From Candidatus Woesearchaeota archaeon (GTDB taxonomy: Archaea; Nanobdellota; Nanobdellia; Woesearchaeales; UBA10200): 34,730 nucleotides of DNA. Positions 19,266 to 26,724 of the stretch are shown one piece after another; positions within the stretch are counted from its first letter, which is position 1, and each line of letters starts with the position of its first letter. The notes under the pieces were generated by a model. It saw only the letters and a list, made by a program, of their open reading frames with translations. It made no database searches and had not been told where the DNA came from. The position numbers and the translations under genes were made by a program. The stretch spans positions 1-34,730 of the forward strand of contig DUGA01000001.1 of assembly GCA_013331615.1 (NCBI GenBank), written 5' to 3'.

Positions 19266-20111
19266 ATGGATACAAATGATACAAATAAAGCTTTAGTTGT
19301 TTTTCAAGGAAACAAAATAAGAAAAACATGGCATAATGGCGAATGGTGGTTTTCTGTATTAGATGTAGTAACTGCTTTAACAAATTCAACAGATCCAAAA
19401 GGATATGTTAAAGATATGAGAAGACGTGATGAAGAGCTTTCTAAAGGGTGGGGGCAAATTGCCACCCCCCTTCCTATCCAAACAACAGGCGGGATTCAAA
19501 GCACAAATTGTGCAAATACTGAAGGACTTTTTCGTATAGTCCAATCAATTCCTTCTCCTAAAGCAGAATCATTCAAGCTTTGGCTTGCAAAAGTAGGTTA
19601 TGAACGTGTTAAAGAAATTGAAAATCCTGAATTAGCCCAAAGTCGGATGAGACAGATTTACAAAGCTAAAGGCTATTCAGACGAATGGATCGAAAAAAGA
19701 GTTCGTGGTATAGCAGTAAGAGACGAGCTTACTAATGAATGGGGCAAAAGAGGCGTAAAAGAAAATATTGAATATGCTATTCTCACCTCAGAAATATCTA
19801 AAGCTACTTTTGGCATGACTCCAAGCGAGTATAAAAACTTTAAAGGGCTTAAGAATGAAAATCTAAGGGACCATATGGATGATCTAGAGCTGATATTCAC
19901 ACTGCTTGGCGAAGCTTCTACAACTAAGATTGCAAAAAGTAAAAATGCTTTAGGATTTGTTGAGAATAAGGGTGCTGCACTAAAAGGCGGCAAAATAGCT
20001 GGAGATGCTAGGCAAAATCTTGAGATTGAATCTGATGAAAAAGTGGCTACTCCTGAAAACTATTTATTTCTGCCAGAGAAAGAAAAACGGAAGAAGCTTT
20101 CTAAATTATAA
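19266..20111 (+). CDS. BRO-N domain protein (phage antirepressor type)
   Basis: Residues about 8-110 form a BRO-N domain (KIRKTWHNGEWWFSVLDVV, then VKDMRRRDEELSKG and FRIVQSIPSPKAESFKLWLAKVG), the DNA-binding module of viral and phage antirepressors and DinD-like proteins. The C-terminal part (ERVKEIENPELAQSRMRQIYKAKGY onward) matches the pattern of DinD-type proteins. It is the only plus-strand gene inside the prepilin group and reads as an acquired gene that looks whole. I chose ATG 19266 because AGGTG lies 6 bases before it; the GTG at 19257 overlaps that site. A TATA-like ATATTTATAA is near 19196-19206. Confidence 0.85.
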   Translation: MDTNDTNKALVVFQGNKIRKTWHNGEWWFSVLDVVTALTNSTDPKGYVKDMRRRDEELSKGWGQIATPLPIQTTGGIQSTNCANTEGLFRIVQSIPSPKAESFKLWLAKVGYERVKEIENPELAQSRMRQIYKAKGYSDEWIEKRVRGIAVRDELTNEWGKRGVKENIEYAILTSEISKATFGMTPSEYKNFKGLKNENLRDHMDDLELIFTLLGEASTTKIAKSKNALGFVENKGAALKGGKIAGDARQNLEIESDEKVATPENYLFLPEKEKRKKLSKL

Positions 20112-20204
20112 GGATTTTTCAATCGGGATGATAAATTTGAGATTAACTCAAGAAATCAGAATTAATAATAAAGAAAAATAAAAAAATAAAAGGAATAATT
20201 CCTT

Positions 20205-20720
20205 TTACTCAACATCTGTCAATAATGTGCCTTGTTGCTGATGAGGGAACTGGGTTTGAAGGTCTGTATATGCCAAGTTCAATTTTCCCTTGACTCTGCT
20301 TCCCTTAAATTTTCCTATTGCATCTGCACCACCTGTACCGCATGTTGTAGTCTTAGCAGCATCTGTTGGCGTACTTAATTTAAAATTAGCTTCTGAGCCA
20401 GCAGGAACTGTTTTGCTTTCATCAGATGTATCCGTTTTACATGCAATGATACTATTGTCAGACTCAAATGTGATATTATTTATAGTAATATCATTTCCTA
20501 GACCATTGTTAATTCTTAATACTAACTCTCCACTTGATCTTAACACATGATCTGAACATACTAATCCAGTGCTAAATTGGCATTTCTTTGGCAAGAAACT
20601 TTGTGGATTTAGTACACCAAAATAAGCTAATGCTCCAATGACGACTAGAACTACCAGTATTGCCCAACCATAGGTCATCAGGAACTCCATGGCTGCTTGT
20701 CCTCTTTTCTTGATTAACAT
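20205..20720 (-). CDS. Prepilin-like protein
   Basis: A 171-residue protein with the class III signal KKRGQAAMEFLMTYGWAI, followed by a hydrophobic helix (LVVLVVIGALAYFGVL) and a beta-rich head with four cysteines (C47, C54 and two later), consistent with disulphides outside the cell. A strong GGAGG ribosome site lies 8 bases before the ATG. MTYGWAILVVLVVIGAL is typical of abundant DPANN and euryarchaeal pilins, so this may be the major subunit. It is separated from the other two prepilin-like genes by the BRO gene. Confidence 0.86.
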   Translation of the reverse strand: MLIKKRGQAAMEFLMTYGWAILVVLVVIGALAYFGVLNPQSFLPKKCQFSTGLVCSDHVLRSSGELVLRINNGLGNDITINNITFESDNSIIACKTDTSDESKTVPAGSEANFKLSTPTDAAKTTTCGTGGADAIGKFKGSRVKGKLNLAYTDLQTQFPHQQQGTLLTDVE

Positions 20721-20914
20721 ATATTTCGACCTCCTTTTTTACTTGCTTTTATTAATTTAAATTTATTAATGATTACGAAGCTTGCTCGTAATTTAACTCT
20801 TTTAGCTATCTTAAATCAACCTAGTATATATATTTTACTTTTCTAGAGCTATAAGTGAGGCTTAACCGATATATAAACATTGCGTATATACAGAATGGAT
20901 TTATCCTCAATTAA

Positions 20915-21862
20915 TCATAGGTTAGCAAAGAATTCCCTGTAGGTTGCTTTAAAGCAGTTTAATAAAAATCTCTTAAGAGGAACAGGATTGCCTGCTGTAG
21001 ATTTCTCGAATCGGTTAAAATAGGCTTTTCTGTTTGAGTTTTTAACGATCAAGGGAGGATAGGTATTTCCCATTAGGATTTTGTTCATCAGAAGCCTGCC
21101 CACTCTGCCATTGCCATCCTCAAATGGGTGGATGTGTTCAAACCTGATATGGAATTCAAATGCTGCCCTTACCGGATGTTCTGTATGTTTACTGGTATTA
21201 TACCATTCTAACAGCTGTATCATCTCTCTTCTGATGCTCTCTGGCTTGCTTGTCAGGCTATTTCCTACGATAATCGGCACTTTTCTATATCCAAAGTTGA
21301 CATCAGCGGTGTTTGCCAAAATTATCTTTTGAAGCTTAATGATATTACTATGGCTGAATTTAAAGGCATTGCTGTTAATAAAATTGAATGCAACTATCGA
21401 ATTCTTTACTTCCTGGACATCTCTTCTCTCAGAATATACACTTGGCTTTTTATGGTGCACTATCTTAACTACTTCTTTTAACGGCAATTTGCTGCCTTCA
21501 ATAGCATTTGATTCGTAAATGAATCTTGCCATAAACCTGTCAAAGAGCAGCTTTTTAGTATCATCGGATATCTCAGCTAATGTTGCATCATATTGCACTC
21601 GCATAGATTCAAGCTTTTTGAGCTCATCATTATTTAGCACTCTGTCTTGCTTGTATTGTGAAATGATATATTCGCTCCTGAGCTCTATCTCTCTGCGTTT
21701 GATCTCTTCAAAAATATCTTTATTGATGCTCTTGAGCTTTGCAAATGCTAGATTCTTGCCAGCATAAATAGTTATCTTTTTCCAGGTATTTCTATCTAAT
21801 CTTATGTTTTTCACAACATAATAATACTGCTCGTTTCCTAGTTTTTTCGTAATGAGGTACAT
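20915..21862 (-). CDS. Fic family protein (AMP transferase type)
   Basis: A 315-residue Fic-domain protein. The active-site loop is HPFEDGNGRVGR at 245-256, matching HPFx(D/E)GNGRxxR completely. An N-terminal inhibitory helix SNAIEG at 118-123 matches (S/T)xxxE(G/N), so it belongs to the self-inhibited class and needs no separate antitoxin. Residues 1-60 form a beta-strand-rich lead with a helical region after. Such enzymes transfer AMP to target proteins. A TATA box at about 21894-21901 and a group of 18-bp repeats lie upstream, which suggests control at the promoter. Confidence 0.93.
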   Translation of the reverse strand: MYLITKKLGNEQYYYVVKNIRLDRNTWKKITIYAGKNLAFAKLKSINKDIFEEIKRREIELRSEYIISQYKQDRVLNNDELKKLESMRVQYDATLAEISDDTKKLLFDRFMARFIYESNAIEGSKLPLKEVVKIVHHKKPSVYSERRDVQEVKNSIVAFNFINSNAFKFSHSNIIKLQKIILANTADVNFGYRKVPIIVGNSLTSKPESIRREMIQLLEWYNTSKHTEHPVRAAFEFHIRFEHIHPFEDGNGRVGRLLMNKILMGNTYPPLIVKNSNRKAYFNRFEKSTAGNPVPLKRFLLNCFKATYREFFANL

Positions 21863-21875
21863 TTTCTGCTTTTTT

Positions 21876-22051
21876 TCTTAGGTAGCACAAAAAGTATATA
21901 AATCTTTTGTTTTTTATGATTTTCTTAGGTAGCACAAAAAAAGCAATTTTACGGCAGTTTTTTGAACCAGAAGTATTTTATCGACTAAGACTTACCACCC
22001 AAAACCTAAATAAATTCAGTAATTTGGCAGAAATCTTAGGTAGCACAAAAA
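21876..22051. repeat. Three 18-bp direct repeats upstream of the Fic gene
   Basis: TCTTAGGTAGCACAAAAA occurs exactly at 21876-21893, 21923-21940 and 22034-22051. A weaker AGGTAGC is at 22094-22100. The first copy lies between the Fic TATA box and its start codon, and the second is just upstream of the box, as operator sites would be. The spacing (47 and 111 bases) is not CRISPR-like. This explains most of the 266-base gap between 21862 and 22129. Confidence 0.85.
21894..21901 (-). promoter_or_regulatory. TATA box for the Fic gene
   Basis: The minus strand reads TTTATATAC next to the first 18-bp repeat, about 35 bases before the ATG at 21862. A protein bound to the repeat would cover the start of transcription. 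Confidence 0.5.
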
Positions 22052-22128
22052 GTGTAGTTTTTGTAATTATTGTTTTCAGTTATAGCCAAAAGATAGGTAG
22101 CGGGCATTAAGTTTGCTCTACAATGCTT

Positions 22129-22953
22129 TTATTTTATGTTTTCCTTCAGCCAGTCAAGCAACTCTTTGTCTAGTTCTGTGCCTTTAAACATATCTGTCCC
22201 ATGTCCAGCGTCTTTAAACATGACAATCTTCTTTTTGCCAAATATCTTTGAATTTAGCTCTTTAACAGCATCTGCTGAATAAGTGTCTTCTTCGCTTGCA
22301 GCTAATAATATAGGGCGCTGGTCATAGCTTAATGCTGGGTTTTCAATCTCTACTCCGCGATAATCCATACCAGGGCTTAATAACGCAACACCTGTTATCT
22401 CCTTATCTTTGGCAGCATAATTTAATGCAGTATTTGCACCGATAGATGCGCCGATAATCACAAATCTGGTTTTCTTCTCATGCAGAGCAAATTCCTTTGC
22501 CTCTTTTATATCTAAAACCATATTATTAAAATCTTTATCAGTAAAATCCTGCCAGCTACCTGTATTTTTTGCGCTTTCTCCATGGCCTCTCAGATCAATT
22601 GATATCACACTATAATTTTCTAAATACAATTGCTCAGCAAATTTATCCCAAGAACTATGGTCTTTGTCTAACATATGAAGAAGTATAATTGCAACATTAG
22701 AATAAGGTTCTGTTGCCTCGGTATTTGCATTATAATATTTGCCGAATATCTCCTTGTCATCATCTGTTTTCAAAGAAACAAATTTCCAATACTGTTCAGC
22801 AGATGATGGTGCTTCTGCTTTACTGTCTTCTCTAGGATTAGGGCTTGGCTTATAATTTTGTGTTGAAGTCTTTAAGGCAGGCTCATAAGTACAGCCAACT
22901 AATACTAACATTAAGACTGCCAATGCCATTATGCTTATTATTTTCTTCATCAT
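22129..22953 (-). CDS. Alpha/beta hydrolase lipoprotein
   Basis: An N-terminal lipoprotein signal (KKIISIMALAVLMLVLVGC with the lipobox cysteine at about 21) is followed by a linker rich in Ser, Pro and charges, then an alpha/beta hydrolase fold. The nucleophile serine is in IGASIGAN (a GxSxG elbow), the acid is probably the Asp in EEDTYS, and the histidine is in DAGHGTDMF. IDLRGHGES is the usual oxyanion-side motif. It resembles dienelactone-hydrolase or monoacylglycerol-lipase-like esterases, acting outside the membrane. The substrate is unknown. Confidence 0.88.
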   Translation of the reverse strand: MMKKIISIMALAVLMLVLVGCTYEPALKTSTQNYKPSPNPREDSKAEAPSSAEQYWKFVSLKTDDDKEIFGKYYNANTEATEPYSNVAIILLHMLDKDHSSWDKFAEQLYLENYSVISIDLRGHGESAKNTGSWQDFTDKDFNNMVLDIKEAKEFALHEKKTRFVIIGASIGANTALNYAAKDKEITGVALLSPGMDYRGVEIENPALSYDQRPILLAASEEDTYSADAVKELNSKIFGKKKIVMFKDAGHGTDMFKGTELDKELLDWLKENIK

Positions 22954-23091
22954 GATAGAAGCAATGCTCTAGTGTTATTTATAATTTTCTAAAAAGAAAT
23001 TCTTATATAGTACATATTCTACTTAACTTAATTGCTCATAGCAACTATAATTAAACTGCAAAATACTTAAACTAAAAAAAGAGGCAATCTT

Positions 23092-23661
23092 ATGGAAACA
23101 ATACTGAAGGCATTTCTCTCGCTTTTTATCATCATGGATGCATTTGGGGTTTTGCCTGTCTTCATCACAGTCACAAAAAACTATCCTGCACACTTTAAGA
23201 AGCACTGTGCAAATACAGCTATGTATGTTGCAGGGATTGTGTTGCTGGTGTTCTTGTTTTTTGGGCTTATTATCCTGGATTTTTTCGGGATTAATTTCAG
23301 TAATTTTAAGGTTGCAGGTGGTCTAATATTGCTTATACTTGGTGTAAAAATTGTTCTTGGCCTACAATTCAGGGAAGAGGTTGCTTCTAAATACCAGCTT
23401 GCTGTCGTGCCATTAGCTACTCCATTGATAACTGGCCCAGGAGTCATTACCACAGTAATCATATTAGTTGGCGAATATGGGTATTACATTACTCTTTTAG
23501 TTTCATTATTGAATCTGTTTATCACTTGGCTTATACTCTACAACGCAGATTATTTCTACAAGCTGCTTGGAAGGCAGGGCAGTGATGTGTTAAGCAGGAT
23601 AATGGGATTATTGCTTACTGCGCTTGGCGTTCAGTTCATCAGGGTTGGGTTTGGGGTGTAA
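23092..23661 (+). CDS. MarC family membrane protein
   Basis: A 189-residue integral membrane protein with about six helices. The family features are the start FLSLFIIMDAFGVLPVFI, the middle ANTAMYVAGIVLLVFLFFG and GGLILLILGVKIV, the segment VVPLATPLITGPGVITTVII and the final RIMGLLLTALGVQFIRVG. MarC proteins are widespread and of uncertain function; the old link to multiple antibiotic resistance was not confirmed. AAAAAGAGGC precedes the ATG. Confidence 0.93.
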   Translation: METILKAFLSLFIIMDAFGVLPVFITVTKNYPAHFKKHCANTAMYVAGIVLLVFLFFGLIILDFFGINFSNFKVAGGLILLILGVKIVLGLQFREEVASKYQLAVVPLATPLITGPGVITTVIILVGEYGYYITLLVSLLNLFITWLILYNADYFYKLLGRQGSDVLSRIMGLLLTALGVQFIRVGFGV

Positions 23662-23688
23662 TCTTACTTACCGAGAAATTACTCTTCT

Positions 23689-24051
23689 TTACCTGATTAT
23701 AACATCATACTTGGCTAATACGTTTGGGCTTGGGATTAATTCTTGTCCGTCAACTATAATTGTTGTGCCAACTTTTGATGCAGTTATGAAATCGATAACA
23801 TAATCAGTACAATGATAATTTATTGTTGCAGTTGCAGTGAATCTACTTGCTGTCATTGTAACGCAATTATGCCAATTTACACCGATAACTTCAATACTAC
23901 TGGTTTTTTCTCCTAACATTTTTTCTAATACGTCTAACTGGTCTTCTAACCCTTTATCTTCATAGTCGCTTCTAAAGCTAGGCCAAGGAATCTGAAACAG
24001 ATTGCCTCTGCTATCCTTTGCAGAACTTTTTTGTGCAGAAAGAAAATACAC
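23689..24051 (-). CDS. Downstream frame of an orphan gene joined at a slippery site
   Basis: This 120-residue frame opens with GTG at 24051, exactly after the A-run in which the upstream frame (23946-24203) would slip back by one base. It carries YFLSAQKSSAKDSRGNLFQ, then a beta-rich region with NWHNCVTMTASRFTATATI and a C-terminal strand set. No ribosome site precedes the GTG. The fold is not recognised. I read it as the second part of the upstream gene, made either by a programmed minus-one shift or split by a recent base loss. Confidence 0.6.
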   Translation of the reverse strand: MYFLSAQKSSAKDSRGNLFQIPWPSFRSDYEDKGLEDQLDVLEKMLGEKTSSIEVIGVNWHNCVTMTASRFTATATINYHCTDYVIDFITASKVGTTIIVDGQELIPSPNVLAKYDVIIR

Positions 24052-24203
24052 TTTTTTCCTTGTTTCAGGTATTGTCTGGTTCTTGTGCCTATTTCCTGCT
24101 GTAGTAACATAAGTTCTGGTTTTGAGCCATTTGGGAAATCTGGATGCACAACTACTAAAACATCTGATGCTTCAATTATCTCTTCTAATTGCACTTTATC
24201 CAT
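23946..24203 (-). CDS. Upstream frame of the same orphan gene
   Basis: The ATG at 24203 follows a TATA-like CTTTAAATAAAG (24228-24240). Residues 1-52 look coherent: an acidic helix (QLEEIIEAS), a hydrophobic strand DVLVVVHPDFPNG and a helix (LMLLQQEIGTRTRQYLKQGKK) ending at the heptamer A AAA AAG (24051-24057). Beyond it the frame runs on for about 30 less convincing residues (FFLHKKVLQRIAEAICFRFLG) to a stop inside the other frame. The start resembles a nucleotide-binding-like strand-helix unit, but no family is recognised. Confidence 0.6.
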   Translation of the reverse strand: MDKVQLEEIIEASDVLVVVHPDFPNGSKPELMLLQQEIGTRTRQYLKQGKKCIFFLHKKVLQRIAEAICFRFLGLALEATMKIKG

Positions 24204-24338
24204 TTTTTAAATCTTAGAAATCTAAACACTTTATTTAAAGATAAGTTGTTGTATTTAAATATTTAATTGAGTAATTTTCTTTTCTTACCATTATTAACTA
24301 TATCTAAACAAATATACTATATCTATAACTATCTTGAC

Positions 24339-25688
24339 TCAGCTTATAAACTCTTCATGCAGCAGCTTGACTGCTTTCTCAGCATCTTCATTCTCGACTA
24401 CAAAACTGATGTTTATCTCAGAAGCTCCCTGGCTGATCATCTCAACATGAATATTATGCTTTCCCATCAATGTGAATATTTTGCCAGCAATGCCTATCTC
24501 GTTTTTTAATCCTGCGCCTACTACACACACGATTGCTTTATCTTTGACGATGTTTGTTGTTGCTATTTGGTTCAATTCTTCCATCGCTTTTTCAACGCTT
24601 GAATTTTTAGTATCATTGTTGCTTTCTACTGTAAGAGAGACAGACACTTCACTTGTTGAAATCATATCTACAGAGATATTATACTTGTCAAATACATAGA
24701 ATACTCTTGCCAAAAATCCGTATGCAAACAACATCCTGGTGGAGTTTATATTGATAAGAGTGATGTTTTTTTTACATGTCAGTGCTTTTACAGTCTCCTC
24801 GCTTTTTTTCATATCGCTTAATATTTGGGTGCCAGAATTCTCTGCTTCAAATGTATTCAGCACTTTTACAGGAATATTCTTGTTCATTGCCGGCAAGATT
24901 GTCTTGGGATGCAGTACTTTTGCCCCAAAGTAAGCAAGCTCAGAGCATTCTGCAAATGAAATCTTCTCTATCTTCCTGGCATTTTTAACTATTCTGGGAT
25001 CTGCGCTATATACACCAGATACATCTGTCCAGATCTGTATCTCTTCTGCATCGATTGCAGCACCAATAATTGCAGCAGAATAATCAGAGCCTCCTCTTCC
25101 TAATGTTGTTATTCTTCCATTCTTGTCCTTAGCAATAAAGCCAGTGATTACTGGAACATGAGCAGATGATTTTAGTATTTGTTTTATCTTTTTATTTATT
25201 TCTTTAGGCGTATCTGTATTTATTTCTGCCTCGCCGAAATTAGAGTTTGTTATCATGCCAAGCTCATATGCATTATACTGCCTAGCTTTTGCACCAATGC
25301 TCTCTAAATATGCAGCCACTATGTTTGCAGATATTCTCTCTCCAAATGACTGCACCAAGTCAAGGGTTTCTGCATTCAAATTTTTTGTTTTTTTGATTTC
25401 ATTAAATTCATCATCAACTTCACTTAGAAGAGAATTAACTGCAGGCAGATCAAGGTTCAGTTCACTCATGATGGCAGTATGTTTCATGTTCAATGATTTT
25501 AGGTTGTCAGTTATATCTTTCCCAGCAGCAGCTAATCTTGCTGTTTCAATCAATAAATCAGTAACTTTGCTTACTGCGCTTACGACTATAATCGGAGTTT
25601 TATCTAGCTGATTCTTCACAATCTTGCCGAGATTCTTTATAGCATCTGCATTGCCGACAGATGTTCCGCCGAACTTCATCACGATCAT
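24339..25688 (-). CDS. lysC: Aspartate kinase
   Basis: Phosphorylates aspartate at the head of the lysine, threonine and methionine pathway. KFGGTSVG lies at the start and GRGGSDYSA and SGVYSADPRI complete the kinase domain at about 1-290. Two ACT domains follow (ITLININSTRMLF, then VCVVGAGLKNEIGIAGKIF and VEMISQGASEINISFVV), as in feedback-controlled enzymes. An ATG at 25703 would add five residues, but a TATA box at 25716-25727 is 32 bases before the ATG at 25688, so I place the start there. Length and motif order are normal. Confidence 0.93.
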   Translation of the reverse strand: MIVMKFGGTSVGNADAIKNLGKIVKNQLDKTPIIVVSAVSKVTDLLIETARLAAAGKDITDNLKSLNMKHTAIMSELNLDLPAVNSLLSEVDDEFNEIKKTKNLNAETLDLVQSFGERISANIVAAYLESIGAKARQYNAYELGMITNSNFGEAEINTDTPKEINKKIKQILKSSAHVPVITGFIAKDKNGRITTLGRGGSDYSAAIIGAAIDAEEIQIWTDVSGVYSADPRIVKNARKIEKISFAECSELAYFGAKVLHPKTILPAMNKNIPVKVLNTFEAENSGTQILSDMKKSEETVKALTCKKNITLININSTRMLFAYGFLARVFYVFDKYNISVDMISTSEVSVSLTVESNNDTKNSSVEKAMEELNQIATTNIVKDKAIVCVVGAGLKNEIGIAGKIFTLMGKHNIHVEMISQGASEINISFVVENEDAEKAVKLLHEEFIS

Positions 25689-25715
25689 ATTCTCACAAAT
25701 CATGAAAATATGGCT

Positions 25716-25727
25716 TTTATATTTAAA
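25716..25727 (-). promoter_or_regulatory. TATA box for lysC
   Basis: TTTAAATATAAA on the minus strand is centred 32 bases from the ATG at 25688 and only about 17 from that at 25703, which decides the start. Confidence 0.5.
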
Positions 25728-25919
25728 GTTTTATACAGAAAAAGCATTAAAAATATTCTGCGAATATGTTGGCATCGCTCGGCTCTTTGAAGGATAATTT
25801 GCTTGTATCGTTCAAGCCCCGTAAGGGACAACCCCCTGAACTCTTATGCAGGTTAATTTAATTGAGCCTCGCAATTGATGCCAACATACATTTTCAACGC
25901 ATCTGTTTTATACAGAAAA
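25728..25919. repeat. 15-bp direct repeat flanking the hairpin RNA candidate
   Basis: GTTTTATACAGAAAA occurs at 25728-25742 and 25905-25919. On the minus strand each copy holds GTATAAAAC, a TATA-like core. The right copy sits about 22 bases from the edge of the hairpin, so it could be its promoter. Confidence 0.75.
25765..25888. ncRNA. Single-copy hairpin RNA candidate
   Basis: A perfect 12-pair outer helix (25765-25776 with 25877-25888), an internal loop, then GGCTC (25781-25785) with GAGCC (25864-25868) and an apical GTTCA (25810-25814) with TGAAC (25837-25841). The latter encloses CCC-GTAA-GGG, a GNRA-type loop, and a CCCCC run. It shares no motif with RNA copies A-C. It lies in the gap between lysC and the membrane-protein gene at 25994. 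On the minus strand it has a TATA-like core at the expected distance and would run towards lysC. The strand is not settled. Confidence 0.55.
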
Positions 25920-25993
25920 GTTTATAAATACTAGAATTATCTTTAATTTAAACTTATACTTTAAACAGATTATACGCAAAAGATGGTGGTACA

Positions 25994-26632
25994 ATGGCAT
26001 ATAGGGAGACAGTATTAGGTGGACAGGGACCTGCTTCATTCTTTGGGTTGAGAGGTATTGACTCTCTTTTAGAAAACATATATGATTATGGGCTGTTAGT
26101 TTTCTTGCTGGTATTTACTATTGTTTTTGCAGGACTGCAAAAGACAAAGGTTTTAGGAGAAGGTAGGAAAAACCTTAACATGGTTGTTGCTTTAGTCATG
26201 GGGATGGCTGTTGTTATACCACATATTACAGGCGACTATTCAAACGGTTATGATGTAGTTGTTATCGTCAATAATGCGCTTCCAAGCGTCTCATTGCTTG
26301 CAGTTGCATCAATCATGCTGTTAATATTGATTGGTATATTTGGTGCAGAAAAGCGCTGGATCGGAACACCATTGTCTGGATGGATAGCAATAGTGGCATT
26401 TATTTTTATAGTTGTCATATTCGGATCAGCTGCTGGCATTTGGGATGTTACATGGCTAAGATACCTTGACAATGATACTATTGCCACAATAATTGTCATA
26501 CTCGTGTTTGCGCTCATTGTCTATTATATCACCAAGGATGATTCATCGCATGAAGCTGCAGAAGCTCATCATACCATGGAGAGAGTCGGCAACTTTTTCG
26601 GCGGGAAAGGTGGCAGTGGCGGCAATCACTAA
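25994..26632 (+). CDS. Multi-pass membrane protein with Gly/His tail
   Basis: A 212-residue protein with about five hydrophobic helices (YGLLVFLLVFTIVFAGL, MVVALVMGMAVVIP, VSLLAVASIMLLILIGIF, WIAIVAFIFIVVIFGSA, TIATIIVILVFALIVYYI) and a soluble tail ending GGKGGSGGNH. I do not recognise a family. It is the same length, layout and tail type as the next gene, so the two are probably paralogues. GGTGG lies before the ATG. Beside HerA- and GspE-type ATPases it is a candidate platform or channel subunit; that is inference. Confidence 0.78.
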   Translation: MAYRETVLGGQGPASFFGLRGIDSLLENIYDYGLLVFLLVFTIVFAGLQKTKVLGEGRKNLNMVVALVMGMAVVIPHITGDYSNGYDVVVIVNNALPSVSLLAVASIMLLILIGIFGAEKRWIGTPLSGWIAIVAFIFIVVIFGSAAGIWDVTWLRYLDNDTIATIIVILVFALIVYYITKDDSSHEAAEAHHTMERVGNFFGGKGGSGGNH

Positions 26633-26724
26633 TCATTTTCAATATTTTTTTATTAGATATTTTTAGTTTTAGGATATTTAAAAGTTGTTTAATTTAAGTT
26701 TTATGATTTCAAAAGAGGGTATTC

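Noticed and set aside
20915-21862. Fic gene as half of a toxin-antitoxin pair
   Set aside because: The inhibitory SNAIEG helix is within the protein itself and no separate antitoxin gene is adjacent.
21876-22051. CRISPR-like array
   Set aside because: Only three exact 18-bp repeats, with unequal spacing and no cas genes in the window.
21907-22110. A 67-codon plus-strand frame over the 18-bp repeats, slightly like a helix-turn-helix start
   Set aside because: Its most regular parts (LGSTK) are the repeats themselves, no ribosome site is clear, and the end is unlike a domain. The operator explanation is simpler.
24204-24338. A small gene in the gap between the orphan gene and lysC
   Set aside because: The stretch is AT-rich promoter and end sequence; frames there are short and without motif.
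25800-25830. GTTCAAGCC resembling a tRNA T-loop within the hairpin RNA
   Set aside because: The flanking bases do not form a T-stem, and no acceptor stem, D-arm or anticodon arm is present on either strand.
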